Position numbers and translations under genes: made by a program. The notes beneath the pieces are model-generated. The model did not search any database, was not told the DNA's origin, and worked only from the letters and a program-made list of their open reading frames with translations. A stretch of DNA of 12,668 nt from Thermodesulfatator atlanticus (GTDB taxonomy: Bacteria; Desulfobacterota; Thermodesulfobacteria; Thermodesulfobacteriales; Thermodesulfatatoraceae): contig DROK01000090.1 of NCBI GenBank assembly GCA_011321895.1, forward strand, positions 1 to 12,668, read 5' to 3'. Shown here piece after piece: positions 1 through 7,189 of the stretch; positions within the stretch are counted from its first letter, which is position 1, and each line of letters opens with the position of its first letter.

Positions 1-5
1 TCAAC

Positions 6-1964
6 CTATTTTAGCCGGAGCCAAAGGTTGCCGAAATCATCCAGGTTAACTATCCAGGAGGGTTCCACCCACACCGTGGCAAAATCACCTGCTATCAAAA
101 GCGGGCCTGCAAGACGGGCCCCGGCCGGCAGATCCTCCCAGCGGTACACCGGTACGGCTCGCCTTTGCCCGTCGGCGAAAAAGACTTCCTGTTCCCCAAG
201 AGGGGCAAGTTTATGGCCCTGGGCCTTGGGGAGCGTAATTCTTGCCGTTTCGGCGGAAAGGTTCAGCCTCAAGGCAGTAATCTCCAGCGGGGCCAGCGGC
301 CGGCTATAACCGTAAAGACGCTGGTGAAGGGCGTGAAATTTCTCTTTGAAATCGTAAGTTAAAGGAAGCGTGAGCTCGTAGGACTGTCCTTCATAACGCA
401 TGTCAAGTTCGGCTTCGGCACGCAGCTGCCGGCGGTCGTAGCCGAAACGAGCCAGCTCCGCCAGGGCCTTTTCCGCCAGTTCTTCAAAGAGGGGTAAAAG
501 ATACTCAAAGGCCACCTTTTCCCCTTTCAGGAAGGCCGCTTTGGTGAAGTCAAAGGAAGGCTGGGCCATCAAAAGCCCCAGGGCGGAAAGGACTCCCGAA
601 AACCTGGGTATCAAAACCTCTTTGATACGCAGTCTTTCCGCCAGCGAGGAGGCGTGCAGCCCCCCTGCCCCGCCAAAACACACCAGGGTGAAATCAGAGG
701 GATCAAGCCCCCGTTCCACGGAGACCTTTTTGATGGCCTGTTCCATGTTGGTATTGACTACGGCGATGGCACCCAGGGCCAGTTCCACCGGGGAAAAACC
801 GTGTTGGGTAGCAAGGCGCTTAAAGGCCTCGGTAGAAAGTTCCTTTTTGAGTCTCAAACGCCCGCCGAGAAAACGGTCCGGCACGAGGCGGCCGAGCAAA
901 AGGTTGGCGTCGGTCACGGTGGGCTTGTTCCCTCCTCGACCGTAACAGGCCGGGCCGGGATCCGCCCCGGCGCTCTCCGGCCCCACTTTAAGGGCGCCCC
1001 CCTTATCGAAATAGACCAGAGACCCCCCGCCGGCCCCTATGGTGTGGATGTCTATCATCTTCAGGCGTACCGGATAGCCCTCAAGCTCATACTGGCGCGT
1101 GTAGGTAGGGGCTCCGTCACAAAGGGAGACGTCCGTAGAGGTGCCGCCCATGTCAAAAGTTATGATGCGGCTCCGGCCCAGAGCCCTGGCCAGGGCAAAG
1201 GCCCCGTATACCCCCGCTGCGGGGCCGGAAAGGAGGGTGGCGGCGGCGCGGGGGCCCACGGCTTCGGCAGGCATAAGTCCTCCGCTTGATTGCATGAGGA
1301 AAAGCCTGGTCTTAGGCAGGGCCCGGGTCAAAAAACCCACGTACGAAGACATGATAGGGGAAAGATAGGCGTTGATAACGGTGGTGGAGGTGCGCTCAAA
1401 TTCCCTAAATTCAGGGGAAATTTCCGTAGAAAGACAAACCGGGCGCCCCAGCCCCGCCAGGGCCTCTTTGACCTTTCTTTCGTGCAAGGGGTTGAGGTAG
1501 GAATGGAGCAAACAGACGGCCACCGCTTCAAAATCCTTTTCTGCCAGCATCTTTTGCAGGACCTGGAGCTCGGCTTCCGAAAGGCCTTTTAGGATTTCCC
1601 CGCGGGCGTCAATCCTTTCTGGCAGGCCAATCACCTGGCTGCGCTTGAGCAGCGGTGGGGGCTTGGTAACGAAGAAATCAAAGAGTTTGGGCCGGTTCTG
1701 GCGACCAATGAAAATAACGTCTTCAAACCCGGCCGTGGTGATGAGCAGGACTTTGGCTCCCTTTCTGGTCAAAAAGGCGTTGGTACCTACGGTGGTACCG
1801 TGTAAGAGCACATCTGGGGCCCGGGCCCCCAGTTCTTCAAGCCCCTTTAAAACCGCTTCAGCCGGGTTTTTAGGGGTAGAGGAGACCTTGTGAATGAATA
1901 GGTGGCCGTCTTTTTCCAGGACAAAATCGGTAAAGGTCCCCCCTGTATCAACGGCTGCCCTCAT
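6..1964 (-). CDS. HyuA-like hydantoinase/oxoprolinase family subunit
   Basis: Predicted ATP-dependent amidohydrolase of the hydantoinase A / 5-oxoprolinase / acetone carboxylase beta superfamily, acting on a cyclic amide or a related small molecule in the cytoplasm; the substrate cannot be read from sequence. The N-terminal phosphate-binding motif DTGGTFTD lies at residues 6-13, HGTTVGTN at 55-62, SGPAAG at 246-251, the second ASKHA-type motif FDMGGTSTDV at 270-279 and GAGGGS at 310-315. At 652 aa it has the usual full length for HyuA alone. I start at the ATG at 1964 rather than the TTG one codon earlier, because AAGGTGA sits six bases upstream of that ATG. The start overlaps the end of the phosphoesterase gene by 17 nt, so translation is probably coupled. 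The usual partner HyuB is not in the window; it could lie beyond the left edge. Family certain, substrate unknown. Confidence 0.9.
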   Translation of the reverse strand: MRAAVDTGGTFTDFVLEKDGHLFIHKVSSTPKNPAEAVLKGLEELGARAPDVLLHGTTVGTNAFLTRKGAKVLLITTAGFEDVIFIGRQNRPKLFDFFVTKPPPLLKRSQVIGLPERIDARGEILKGLSEAELQVLQKMLAEKDFEAVAVCLLHSYLNPLHERKVKEALAGLGRPVCLSTEISPEFREFERTSTTVINAYLSPIMSSYVGFLTRALPKTRLFLMQSSGGLMPAEAVGPRAAATLLSGPAAGVYGAFALARALGRSRIITFDMGGTSTDVSLCDGAPTYTRQYELEGYPVRLKMIDIHTIGAGGGSLVYFDKGGALKVGPESAGADPGPACYGRGGNKPTVTDANLLLGRLVPDRFLGGRLRLKKELSTEAFKRLATQHGFSPVELALGAIAVVNTNMEQAIKKVSVERGLDPSDFTLVCFGGAGGLHASSLAERLRIKEVLIPRFSGVLSALGLLMAQPSFDFTKAAFLKGEKVAFEYLLPLFEELAEKALAELARFGYDRRQLRAEAELDMRYEGQSYELTLPLTYDFKEKFHALHQRLYGYSRPLAPLEITALRLNLSAETARITLPKAQGHKLAPLGEQEVFFADGQRRAVPVYRWEDLPAGARLAGPLLIAGDFATVWVEPSWIVNLDDFGNLWLRLK

Positions 1965-2451
1965 CAAAGGTCACCTTTTCTATCTGGCGCGTCTCGCTAT
2001 CGAAAAAGACCATGGTCGGAGGACCTTCCTTGCCCAGGATCTCACCAGGGTTAATCACCGGGACACCGTTTAGTTCCTTAACTTCGTAAACGTGTGTGTG
2101 ACCACAGCAGACCAGGTCAAATTTACCCGTAAGGGCCAGCCCTTCTGCCAGTTCCGGAAAATGAACGATGGCTACCCTCAGGCCATCCAGTTCTTCAAAG
2201 GCGTATTGTCCGTGAAAATGGATATGGGGGAAACGGGCACACTGTTTACCCACCAGCCAAACGTCACCCGGGTTATTGCCCAGGATAAAATGGACCTCTC
2301 CTTTAAACCTGGCCAGTTCAAGGACCATAAAAGGCGAAATCAGGTCTCCACAGTGGAGGAGATAGCGGGCCTTCCGTTCGTTGGCCAGCTCGACCGCCCG
2401 CCGCAAATTTAATATAGCATCATGACTATCACTCAAGATTGCCAAGAGCAT
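1948..2451 (-). CDS. YfcE/MJ0936-type metallophosphoesterase
   Basis: Small calcineurin-like phosphoesterase, a cytoplasmic two-metal phosphodiesterase or phosphatase; the natural substrate of this family is mostly unknown. The metal-binding set is complete: DSH at residues 8-10, GD at 35-36, GNN at 58-60, His97 (VHF) and GHTH at 117-120. Its 167 aa match the compact YfcE/MJ0936 class. An alternative ATG two codons upstream (2457) directly touches the GGGGGAGG ribosome site, whereas the ATG at 2451 has six bases of spacing, so I prefer 2451. It is the middle gene of a minus-strand operon, about 27 nt after the radical SAM gene and overlapping the HyuA-like gene by 17 nt. Its role beside these two is not known to me. 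Confidence 0.9.
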   Translation of the reverse strand: MLLAILSDSHDAILNLRRAVELANERKARYLLHCGDLISPFMVLELARFKGEVHFILGNNPGDVWLVGKQCARFPHIHFHGQYAFEELDGLRVAIVHFPELAEGLALTGKFDLVCCGHTHVYEVKELNGVPVINPGEILGKEGPPTMVFFDSETRQIEKVTFDEGSR

Positions 2452-2478
2452 ATGCATCCTCCCCCAAGAAGTCAGTCT

Positions 2479-3873
2479 TCAGGTCGTTGAGGCCATGGCG
2501 ACCCGGGCCTCTATCTCGCGCAATTTGTCAAAATAATCTTCGTTTTCTTTGATCCAGCGTTTGACGTAACGCCGGCCGAGAAAGCGCAGGTAGGCCCCGT
2601 ACACGTCTCCTCGGAGGAGAAACCGCAGCGCTTCTTTCAAGGAATAAAACTCCCGGTGAAGGCGGAAACCTTCCTCCTGCAGTTTGGTAAGGGTGAGGTT
2701 TTTGGGGTGGAAGACCACGTGGTGGCCGTCATATAGATCCCATTGCGTAGAAAAGACCCGCCCCTCCTTGAGCCAATTTTCATAAAGAACCGAGCCCGGA
2801 ATGGGCGTGAGTACCAAAAATTGGGCGGAATCCAGGCGCACCTCCCGGGCAAAATCAAGGGTCGCCTGGATGGTTTCCGGGGTATCAGTATCGGCCCCGA
2901 TCACGAACATGCCGTGGATGCGGATGCCATACTTATGGAGGACCTGGACCCCTTCGTATATTTCCTGGTAAGTAAGGCCTTTTTTGTAGGTCTTTAAGGT
3001 CTCCGGGTTGATGGACTCAATGCCCACGTAAACCAGGAAGCAGTTGCTCTTGCGCATGAGCTCAAGAAGCTCTTTGTCTTTGTAAATATCGATCCGCACC
3101 TGGGCCGACCAGCTACCCTTAAAACCCTGCCGGATCATGCCCTCCAGCAATTCCTTGGTCCGGGGTCGGTGGGCCGTAAAGTTATCGTCATAAAAGAATA
3201 CGTGTTGCCCTTTTTCTATCCGGGCCAGTTCTTCCAGCAAAAGTTCTTTGGCCCGGAACCGATACCGGCGCCCGAACATGGGGGCCACGGAACAGAAGAT
3301 ACAGGCGTGAGGACAACCCCGGGAAGTCATCATGGGATAAATGCGCATCTTTTTGGGGTCGACCCCGGGAATAAGGCTAAAATCCGGGATGGGCAATTGG
3401 TCTAAATCCGTCACCCCTTTACGGGGGGGATTGTGGATCACTTTTCCGTTTTGCCGCCAGGTAAGGCCGAGGATCTTCTCAAAGCCCCCGCCGGCTTCTA
3501 TGGCCTCTACCAGCTCTACGATGGCGTCATCCCCTTCTCCCCGGAGCACAAAATCGGCGTGTTGAATGGCCTCATCCGGGACAAAGGAAACGTGCACCCC
3601 GCCCATGACCACCGTCTTGCCGTACTGCCGGCGAAACCGGTCCGCCATGGCGTAGGCCCGCGGGGCCGTGGAAGTGATGGTGGAAATGAGCACGAGATCG
3701 GCCTCTTTGACCGCGTTTTCGTCAACCGGCCCCAGTTCTTCTAAAAAGACCTTTACCTGGTGGCCTCGGTCCCGCAGGATAGTCCCCAGAAGGGGCATGG
3801 CCAAACGGGGTAGCTTGAAGGCAGAAAAGACATGGGTCCTTACGTTTTTGGGTTCAATCGCTACGATCTTCAT
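2479..3873 (-). CDS. B12-binding domain radical SAM protein
   Basis: Cobalamin-binding-type radical SAM enzyme of 464 aa (class B methyltransferase / BchE-like architecture). Residues 1 to about 150 form a Rossmann-like B12-binding domain with MGGVHVSFVPDEA near 90-102 and the GEGDD signature at 112-116. No DxHxxG His-ligand motif is visible, which is normal in this class. The radical SAM barrel follows, with the [4Fe-4S] motif SRGCPHACIFC (Cys187, Cys191, Cys194), then YDDNF and VGIES further on. The C-terminal part (TPIPGS onward, WDLYDGHHVVF) resembles the DUF4070-type tail of many uncharacterised members. The reaction could be methylation, ring chemistry or another radical step on a lipid or pigment; sequence alone does not decide. 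The start has GGAGGT two bases upstream, a short spacing. It is the first gene of the minus-strand operon. Confidence 0.9.
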   Translation of the reverse strand: MKIVAIEPKNVRTHVFSAFKLPRLAMPLLGTILRDRGHQVKVFLEELGPVDENAVKEADLVLISTITSTAPRAYAMADRFRRQYGKTVVMGGVHVSFVPDEAIQHADFVLRGEGDDAIVELVEAIEAGGGFEKILGLTWRQNGKVIHNPPRKGVTDLDQLPIPDFSLIPGVDPKKMRIYPMMTSRGCPHACIFCSVAPMFGRRYRFRAKELLLEELARIEKGQHVFFYDDNFTAHRPRTKELLEGMIRQGFKGSWSAQVRIDIYKDKELLELMRKSNCFLVYVGIESINPETLKTYKKGLTYQEIYEGVQVLHKYGIRIHGMFVIGADTDTPETIQATLDFAREVRLDSAQFLVLTPIPGSVLYENWLKEGRVFSTQWDLYDGHHVVFHPKNLTLTKLQEEGFRLHREFYSLKEALRFLLRGDVYGAYLRFLGRRYVKRWIKENEDYFDKLREIEARVAMASTT

Positions 3874-3933
3874 AGACCTCCATGATATATCAAGTTGGCC
3901 CGGAAGGCAAAAATTTTTCCAAATTATTTTTGG

Positions 3934-3960
3934 TTTTTAAGTCGGAATACCTTCTGTCAA
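3934..3960 (-). promoter_or_regulatory. Candidate promoter for the radical SAM operon
   Basis: On the minus strand a perfect TTGACA (-35) lies at 3960-3955 and TAAAAA, a 4/6 match to TATAAT, at 3939-3934, with a short 15-base spacer. This would give a leader of roughly 55 nt before the ATG at 3873. The -35 box is strong, but the -10 and the spacing are imperfect. Confidence 0.4.
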
Positions 3961-3981
3961 GCTCTACTAAAAATAAATCTC

Positions 3982-4009
3982 TTGCATCATGCCAAGGGAT
4001 GCTTATTTT
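3982..4009 (+). promoter_or_regulatory. Weak candidate promoter for the hsp20 pair
   Basis: TTGCAT at 3982-3987 and TATTTT at 4004-4009 have a 16-base spacer, about 40 bases before the first Hsp20 start. I see no CIRCE inverted repeat and no convincing sigma-32 box, so the form of heat-shock control is not visible here. Low confidence because the region is A/T-rich. Confidence 0.25.
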
Positions 4010-4049
4010 CCTGTTAGGTCTAAACGAAAACCAAAAGGAGGTGAAAACA

Positions 4050-4517
4050 ATGCCAATAGGATGGGGCGTAGACTTTTTCGATCCATTCCGTGAGTTTGAA
4101 AGGTTACAGGAGGAAGTTAATCGTTTGCTTGAAATGACAAGCCCATTTGTCCCGGTAAGGACGGTTGCTCGGGCTACCTTTCCTGTAATCAATATAGGAG
4201 AAACCAACGACGCGGTTTATGTCTATCTTTTCGCACCAGGTGTTGAACCCGACAAGCTGGATCTTTCTATTGAAGGGAATATCTTATCGATTAGTGGAGA
4301 AAGAGACGCAACCAAAGCCTTAAAAGTAGAAAAGGTAGATCCCAATAGGTTCTATCGTCAGGAAAGGTTTAGCGGGCGTTTTACCAGGGCGGTTTCATTG
4401 CCAGAATCAATAGACGCTAACCAGGTAGAAGCTACTTATCAGAACGGTATCATCAAGGTACGCATTGGCAAACGAGAAGAAAAGAAGGCACGCAAAATTG
4501 AAGTGAAGGCCAGTTAG
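4050..4517 (+). CDS. hsp20: Small heat-shock protein, Hsp20 / alpha-crystallin family (first copy)
   Basis: ATP-independent holdase chaperone that binds unfolding proteins in the cytoplasm and forms oligomers. The 155-aa protein has a short N-terminal arm (DPFREFERLQEEVNRLL near 11-27), an alpha-crystallin domain at about 44-141 with the late NGIIKV segment, and a C-terminal I-E-V motif (150-152) of the kind that links dimers. The frame is open upstream to 3882, but AGGAGG at 4036-4041 lies eight bases before the ATG at 4050 and the Hsp20 homology begins just after it, so I start there. It is the first of two tandem hsp20 genes, 36 nt apart, transcribed divergently from the radical SAM operon. 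Its base use is clearly A/T-richer than its neighbours: 23 of 60 bases are G or C at 4081-4140. Confidence 0.93.
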   Translation: MPIGWGVDFFDPFREFERLQEEVNRLLEMTSPFVPVRTVARATFPVINIGETNDAVYVYLFAPGVEPDKLDLSIEGNILSISGERDATKALKVEKVDPNRFYRQERFSGRFTRAVSLPESIDANQVEATYQNGIIKVRIGKREEKKARKIEVKAS

Positions 4518-4553
4518 TCAGAAATAAAATTTAGACGAAAGGAGGGTGAGAAA

Positions 4554-4949
4554 ATGGCGGAAAGGGAAACCAAGGAACTGGCAACCAGGGAAGAACAGGC
4601 CCCGGCGGTACGGCGTGAACGCCCGATGATCCCGCCGGTTGACATATACGAGACGGACGACGGTCTTATCTTGGTGGCAGATATGCCGGGGGTCACCAAA
4701 GAAAGTGTGGAGGTCAAGATAGAAGAAAACGTCCTGCAAATGCGGGGTGAAATCACCGATCTGCCGGGAGAAGACGTCCAACCCCTTTACGCAGAGCTTC
4801 GGGGGAACGAATATTTCCGGGCCTTCACCATCGGGCCCGAATTTGACCTGGATAAGGTCGAAGCCTCCATGGAGGCAGGGGTGTTGAGGATCTATCTGCC
4901 CAAACTTGAGGCTGAAAAGCCCAAGAAGATCGAAATAAAAGTGGCCTAA
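4554..4949 (+). CDS. hsp20: Small heat-shock protein, Hsp20 / alpha-crystallin family (second copy)
   Basis: Second holdase-type small heat-shock protein, 131 aa. A charged N-terminal arm of about 27 residues rich in Glu and Arg precedes the alpha-crystallin domain (28-118), which opens with PPVDIYETDDG and closes with AGVLRIYLPK; the C-terminal I-E-I motif is at 126-128. The ATG at 4554 follows AAAGGAGGGTGAGAAA, an excellent ribosome site. It is not a recent duplicate of the first copy: the arms share no obvious sequence and base composition differs (35 of 60 bases are G or C at 4621-4680), so the pair probably arose from different lineages and may co-assemble. It ends 11 bases before a hairpin terminator, so the two genes form a short operon. 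Confidence 0.93.
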   Translation: MAERETKELATREEQAPAVRRERPMIPPVDIYETDDGLILVADMPGVTKESVEVKIEENVLQMRGEITDLPGEDVQPLYAELRGNEYFRAFTIGPEFDLDKVEASMEAGVLRIYLPKLEAEKPKKIEIKVA

Positions 4950-4960
4950 GGACCGAATCA

Positions 4961-4991
4961 AAGAAGGGGGGTATTCCCCCTTCTTATTGTT
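4961..4991 (+). terminator. Rho-independent terminator after the hsp20 pair
   Basis: A perfect 10-bp stem pairs 4961-4970 (AAGAAGGGGG) with 4976-4985 (CCCCCTTCTT) around the loop GTATT. The T-rich tail (ATTGTTATT) is not a pure T run. It lies just after the second Hsp20 stop codon and closes that operon. Confidence 0.8.
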
Positions 4992-5034
4992 ATTCATGGC
5001 CCAAAAAACTCCCCAGCCTTTCCCCAAAATTTTG

Positions 5035-5091
5035 ATCTCATGAGATTGCTTCGCTCCGCTTACGCCGGGCGCACAATAATGTCCTTCTAGT
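5035..5091. repeat. Degenerate dispersed repeat (REP-like) fragment
   Basis: ATCTCATGAGAT at 5035-5046 is a perfect 12-nt palindrome. It runs into TGAGATTGCTTCGCTCCGCT, which resembles one half of the intergenic repeat found in many bacterial genomes that reads from GAGATTGCTTCG towards CGCAATGAC. Here the far half (GCACAATAATGTC) is diverged, so this looks like an eroded copy. The resemblance is from memory and no other copy lies in the window. Confidence 0.4.
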
Positions 5092-5099
5092 CATCGGGA

Positions 5100-5115
5100 C
5101 CTGGCCATGGCCAGG
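5100..5115. repeat. Perfect 16-nt palindrome
   Basis: CCTGGCCATGGCCAGG reads the same on both strands. GGGACC occurs as a short direct repeat at 5096-5101 and 5114-5119, at the palindrome's two edges. It could be a protein-binding site or a relic of a mobile repeat; no adjoining promoter explains it. Confidence 0.5.
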
Positions 5116-5150
5116 GACCCCCATGGTCATCACCTTTGTATCTGTTCATC

Positions 5151-5198
5151 GCTTGCCGCCAGGCCGGATGGCGTAGAGGCGGTTTCCTGACGGCAGGC
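5151..5198. repeat. Long imperfect hairpin
   Basis: Bases 5151-5163 (GCTTGCCGCCAGG) pair with 5186-5198 (CCTGACGGCAGGC) to give a 13-bp stem with one G-U type pair and one mismatch around a 22-base loop. GCTTGCC recurs as a direct copy at 5202-5208. No T-tract follows, so it is not a typical terminator. It may be a repeat element or part of a small RNA. Confidence 0.45.
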
Positions 5199-5366
5199 TG
5201 AGCTTGCCAAAATAGAGCGCCAGATTGCTCATGGCCTTATCTGAGGCTCTCGCAGCTACCGCCGCGGACAGAATTGAAAAATATGGGTGAAGCTGATAGG
5301 GGTCCCGAAATGAACCGACCACAGGGAGATCCTGAGAGCCCTTGGACTGGAAAGGAAATTCGGAGG

Positions 5367-5397
5367 TTGCAATATTTCTCGACCAAATTAGTATACT
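5367..5397 (+). promoter_or_regulatory. Candidate promoter for the YcaO-NIL-mnmA operon
   Basis: TTGCAA at 5367-5372 (-35-like) and TATACT at 5392-5397 (-10, 5/6 match) have a 19-base spacer. This gives a leader of about 60 nt before the GTG start at 5465. The local A/T-rich patch and a terminator upstream support a new transcript here. The spacer is longer than ideal. Confidence 0.5.
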
Positions 5398-5464
5398 TTA
5401 TTTGAGGCTGGCGAAACAAGGACTGGCCTTTTATAGTAGAGCGCAATAGACAGGGAGAGAGACC

Positions 5465-7189
5465 GTGTGGGAAAAGATCTGGGCCCCTTCGCCGAAAAAA
5501 AGGGCAGACAAAGCGGCTTTGCCGGAAGAGACCATCGCCTACGTCAGAGAAAGGCTCCTTTCTGCTGGAACGCAAATCTTTCAGGAATTAAAACGTATTG
5601 ACAAAGGTCGGCTGGGAATTCCCGTCTACCTGAGTATTTACGGCGCAGAAGGGCTAGCCCTTACCGGCAACCTGAAACAGATGGGCAAAGGTTCTACCGA
5701 GGCCCTGGCGCAGGCCAGCGCCCTCATGGAATTAGTGGAACGTTACAGTCTATTTCGCTTCATTAAAAAGACCCCTTTCCCCGTATTTTCGTATCAGGAC
5801 GTTGAGGGTCAGGCCTTAAGCCTTGAGGAACTCTTTGGCTCGGTGGAAGATCCGGATGAGGACCAGGAAGCGAGTCGCCTCTTCTGGGATTACGTAAGAA
5901 AGATTCCTTTTCACTTCGCCCGGGGCTTGGACGTCCGCCGCAAGAAAGAAATCCTGCTCCCGGTTTACTGGTTCTGGCTCCTTTACGAATACAACGGTTC
6001 GGCTGCCGGAAACACTTATGCCGAAGCCGCGGTCCAGGGCACCTGTGAATTAATAGAAAGGCATACCTCGGCCCTGGCCTCCCGCTCCCAAAACCCTTTT
6101 AAAAAAATTGTTGTAGACCAGATAAGCGAAGAAGCCCGGGGCCTTATTTCGTGTTACGAGCGCCTGGGGGTAAAGCTTTATCTCAGGGATTTCACTTTCG
6201 GGTTCCCCGTACCCACTATCGGGGCCCTGGCTTATGATCCTTCGACTTTTCCCGCCCGTTCAGAAATAGTCTATACCGCCGGGACGGCTACCAGCCCGGA
6301 AAGGGCGCTCATTCGGGCCCTTACCGAGGTAGCCCAGCTTGCGGGTGATTTTGACACCGAAGGCAAATATTTGGAAAGCGGGCTGCCCAAGTATGACACC
6401 CTGGAAGAAGCGGCTTTGGTGCTTGATTTTGACGGCGAAGTCCCTCTCTCCACTTTGCCTGACCTTTCCTCCGCTGACCACCGGGAGGAGCTTGAAAAAC
6501 TGGCCCAAAGCTTGGCTGATCTGGGTTATAACCTCTATCTACTGGACGTGAGTGCTCCGGAACTCCAGCTCCCGGCCGTTTATATGATCATCCCGGGCAT
6601 CCATTTCCGTGACCGCATCTTTCTCTCACCCCTCTACCAGCTGGTCCGAACAGTGGCCCTCTGGTTGCCCCCGGAAGAGGCCCTGGCGATCTTAAAGGAC
6701 ATCGCCCAGGCTATAGACCGCTATTACGTGACAAGCTACCTGGGACAGGTGCTGGCCAAGATGGAAAGGTGGTCTGAGGCCCTAGAAGCCTTTGAGACGG
6801 CCTTAAAACTCGCCCCTCCCAGGGAAGATGTTCCGGCCCTTTACTGTCATCTGGCGCACACCGCTTATCAGGCGGGCCAGTTGGACCTGGCGGAAAAATT
6901 TGCCAAAGAAGGGATAGAACGGGCCCCGCTGCCCGAATTTTTCAACCTGTTGGGCACGATAAAATTCAAAAAAGGGCTTATCCCGGAGGCGCTGGAGGCC
7001 TATTTTCAGGCCGTGGCCCTGAATCCTCAGGCGGCCGTTGACTACGCCAACATAGGGGCCTGCTTGCTGGCCCTTGGTTTTGACCAGGAGGCTGAAGAAT
7101 ATTTTCAAAACGCACAAATGCTTGATCCCACTTTGGACATAGAGCGTTTTCGCGCTGTTAAGACCAAAGAAAGGAGCGGCCATGTATAA
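5465..7189 (+). CDS. YcaO-domain ATPase with C-terminal TPR repeats
   Basis: YcaO-family enzyme. Known members use ATP to activate a backbone amide, making azolines or thioamides; E. coli YcaO supports RimO-dependent S12 methylthiolation. The 574-aa protein shows the ATP/Mg-binding elements: GKGS at 74-77, SALMELVER at 85-93 (Glu89, Glu92), GNTYAEA at 181-187, the Gln191/Glu195/Glu198 stretch and TEVAQ at 287-291. Four TPR-like repeats fill residues 424-453, 458-488, 491-522 and 525-556, presumably a partner-binding platform. The azoline-type Pro-rich C-terminus is absent (it ends ERSGHV), so heterocycle formation on a peptide is unlikely; no TfuA or precursor gene is nearby. The GTG start is chosen for GGGAG seven bases upstream. 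It overlaps the next gene by 8 nt and is probably co-translated with it. Family sure, substrate unknown. Confidence 0.9.
   Translation: MWEKIWAPSPKKRADKAALPEETIAYVRERLLSAGTQIFQELKRIDKGRLGIPVYLSIYGAEGLALTGNLKQMGKGSTEALAQASALMELVERYSLFRFIKKTPFPVFSYQDVEGQALSLEELFGSVEDPDEDQEASRLFWDYVRKIPFHFARGLDVRRKKEILLPVYWFWLLYEYNGSAAGNTYAEAAVQGTCELIERHTSALASRSQNPFKKIVVDQISEEARGLISCYERLGVKLYLRDFTFGFPVPTIGALAYDPSTFPARSEIVYTAGTATSPERALIRALTEVAQLAGDFDTEGKYLESGLPKYDTLEEAALVLDFDGEVPLSTLPDLSSADHREELEKLAQSLADLGYNLYLLDVSAPELQLPAVYMIIPGIHFRDRIFLSPLYQLVRTVALWLPPEEALAILKDIAQAIDRYYVTSYLGQVLAKMERWSEALEAFETALKLAPPREDVPALYCHLAHTAYQAGQLDLAEKFAKEGIERAPLPEFFNLLGTIKFKKGLIPEALEAYFQAVALNPQAAVDYANIGACLLALGFDQEAEEYFQNAQMLDPTLDIERFRAVKTKERSGHV

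Larger units (their letters stand above)
4992..5366. other. Gene-free intergenic region with repeats and hairpins
   Basis: Together with flanking sequence this makes a 515-base stretch between the Hsp20 stop and the YcaO start. I find no gene-length frame with a ribosome site and no tRNA. It contains a repeat-like fragment, a 16-nt palindrome and a long imperfect hairpin, listed separately. The only open frame of note (short, ending near 5404) has no ribosome site. It is probably a mixture of mobile-repeat remnants and promoter-proximal DNA; a structured RNA cannot be excluded. Confidence 0.5.

Noticed and set aside
654..1289. Long plus-strand open frame opposite the HyuA-like gene
   Set aside because: It is antisense to a clear, motif-rich coding gene; the G/C-rich codons create open shadow frames.
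3882..4049. 56-codon upstream extension of the first Hsp20 frame
   Set aside because: The extension has no Hsp20 similarity or ribosome site, and AGGAGG sits properly before the ATG at 4050.
3874..4049. CIRCE (HrcA) operator or sigma-32 promoter before the hsp20 genes
   Set aside because: No TTAGCACTC/GAGTGCTAA inverted repeat and no convincing heat-shock sigma box are present.
4518..5027. Minus-strand open frame across the second Hsp20 gene and terminator
   Set aside because: It runs through the alpha-crystallin gene and the terminator hairpin in antisense, with no recognisable protein features.
5283..5404. Short open frame of about 40 codons in the spacer before the YcaO gene
   Set aside because: No ribosome site before its ATG, its end overlaps the likely promoter, and its translation resembles nothing I recognise.
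5000..5464. tRNA, SRP RNA or riboswitch in the long spacer
   Set aside because: I looked for cloverleaf arms with an acceptor end and for the conserved SRP core and found none; only an unassigned hairpin remains.
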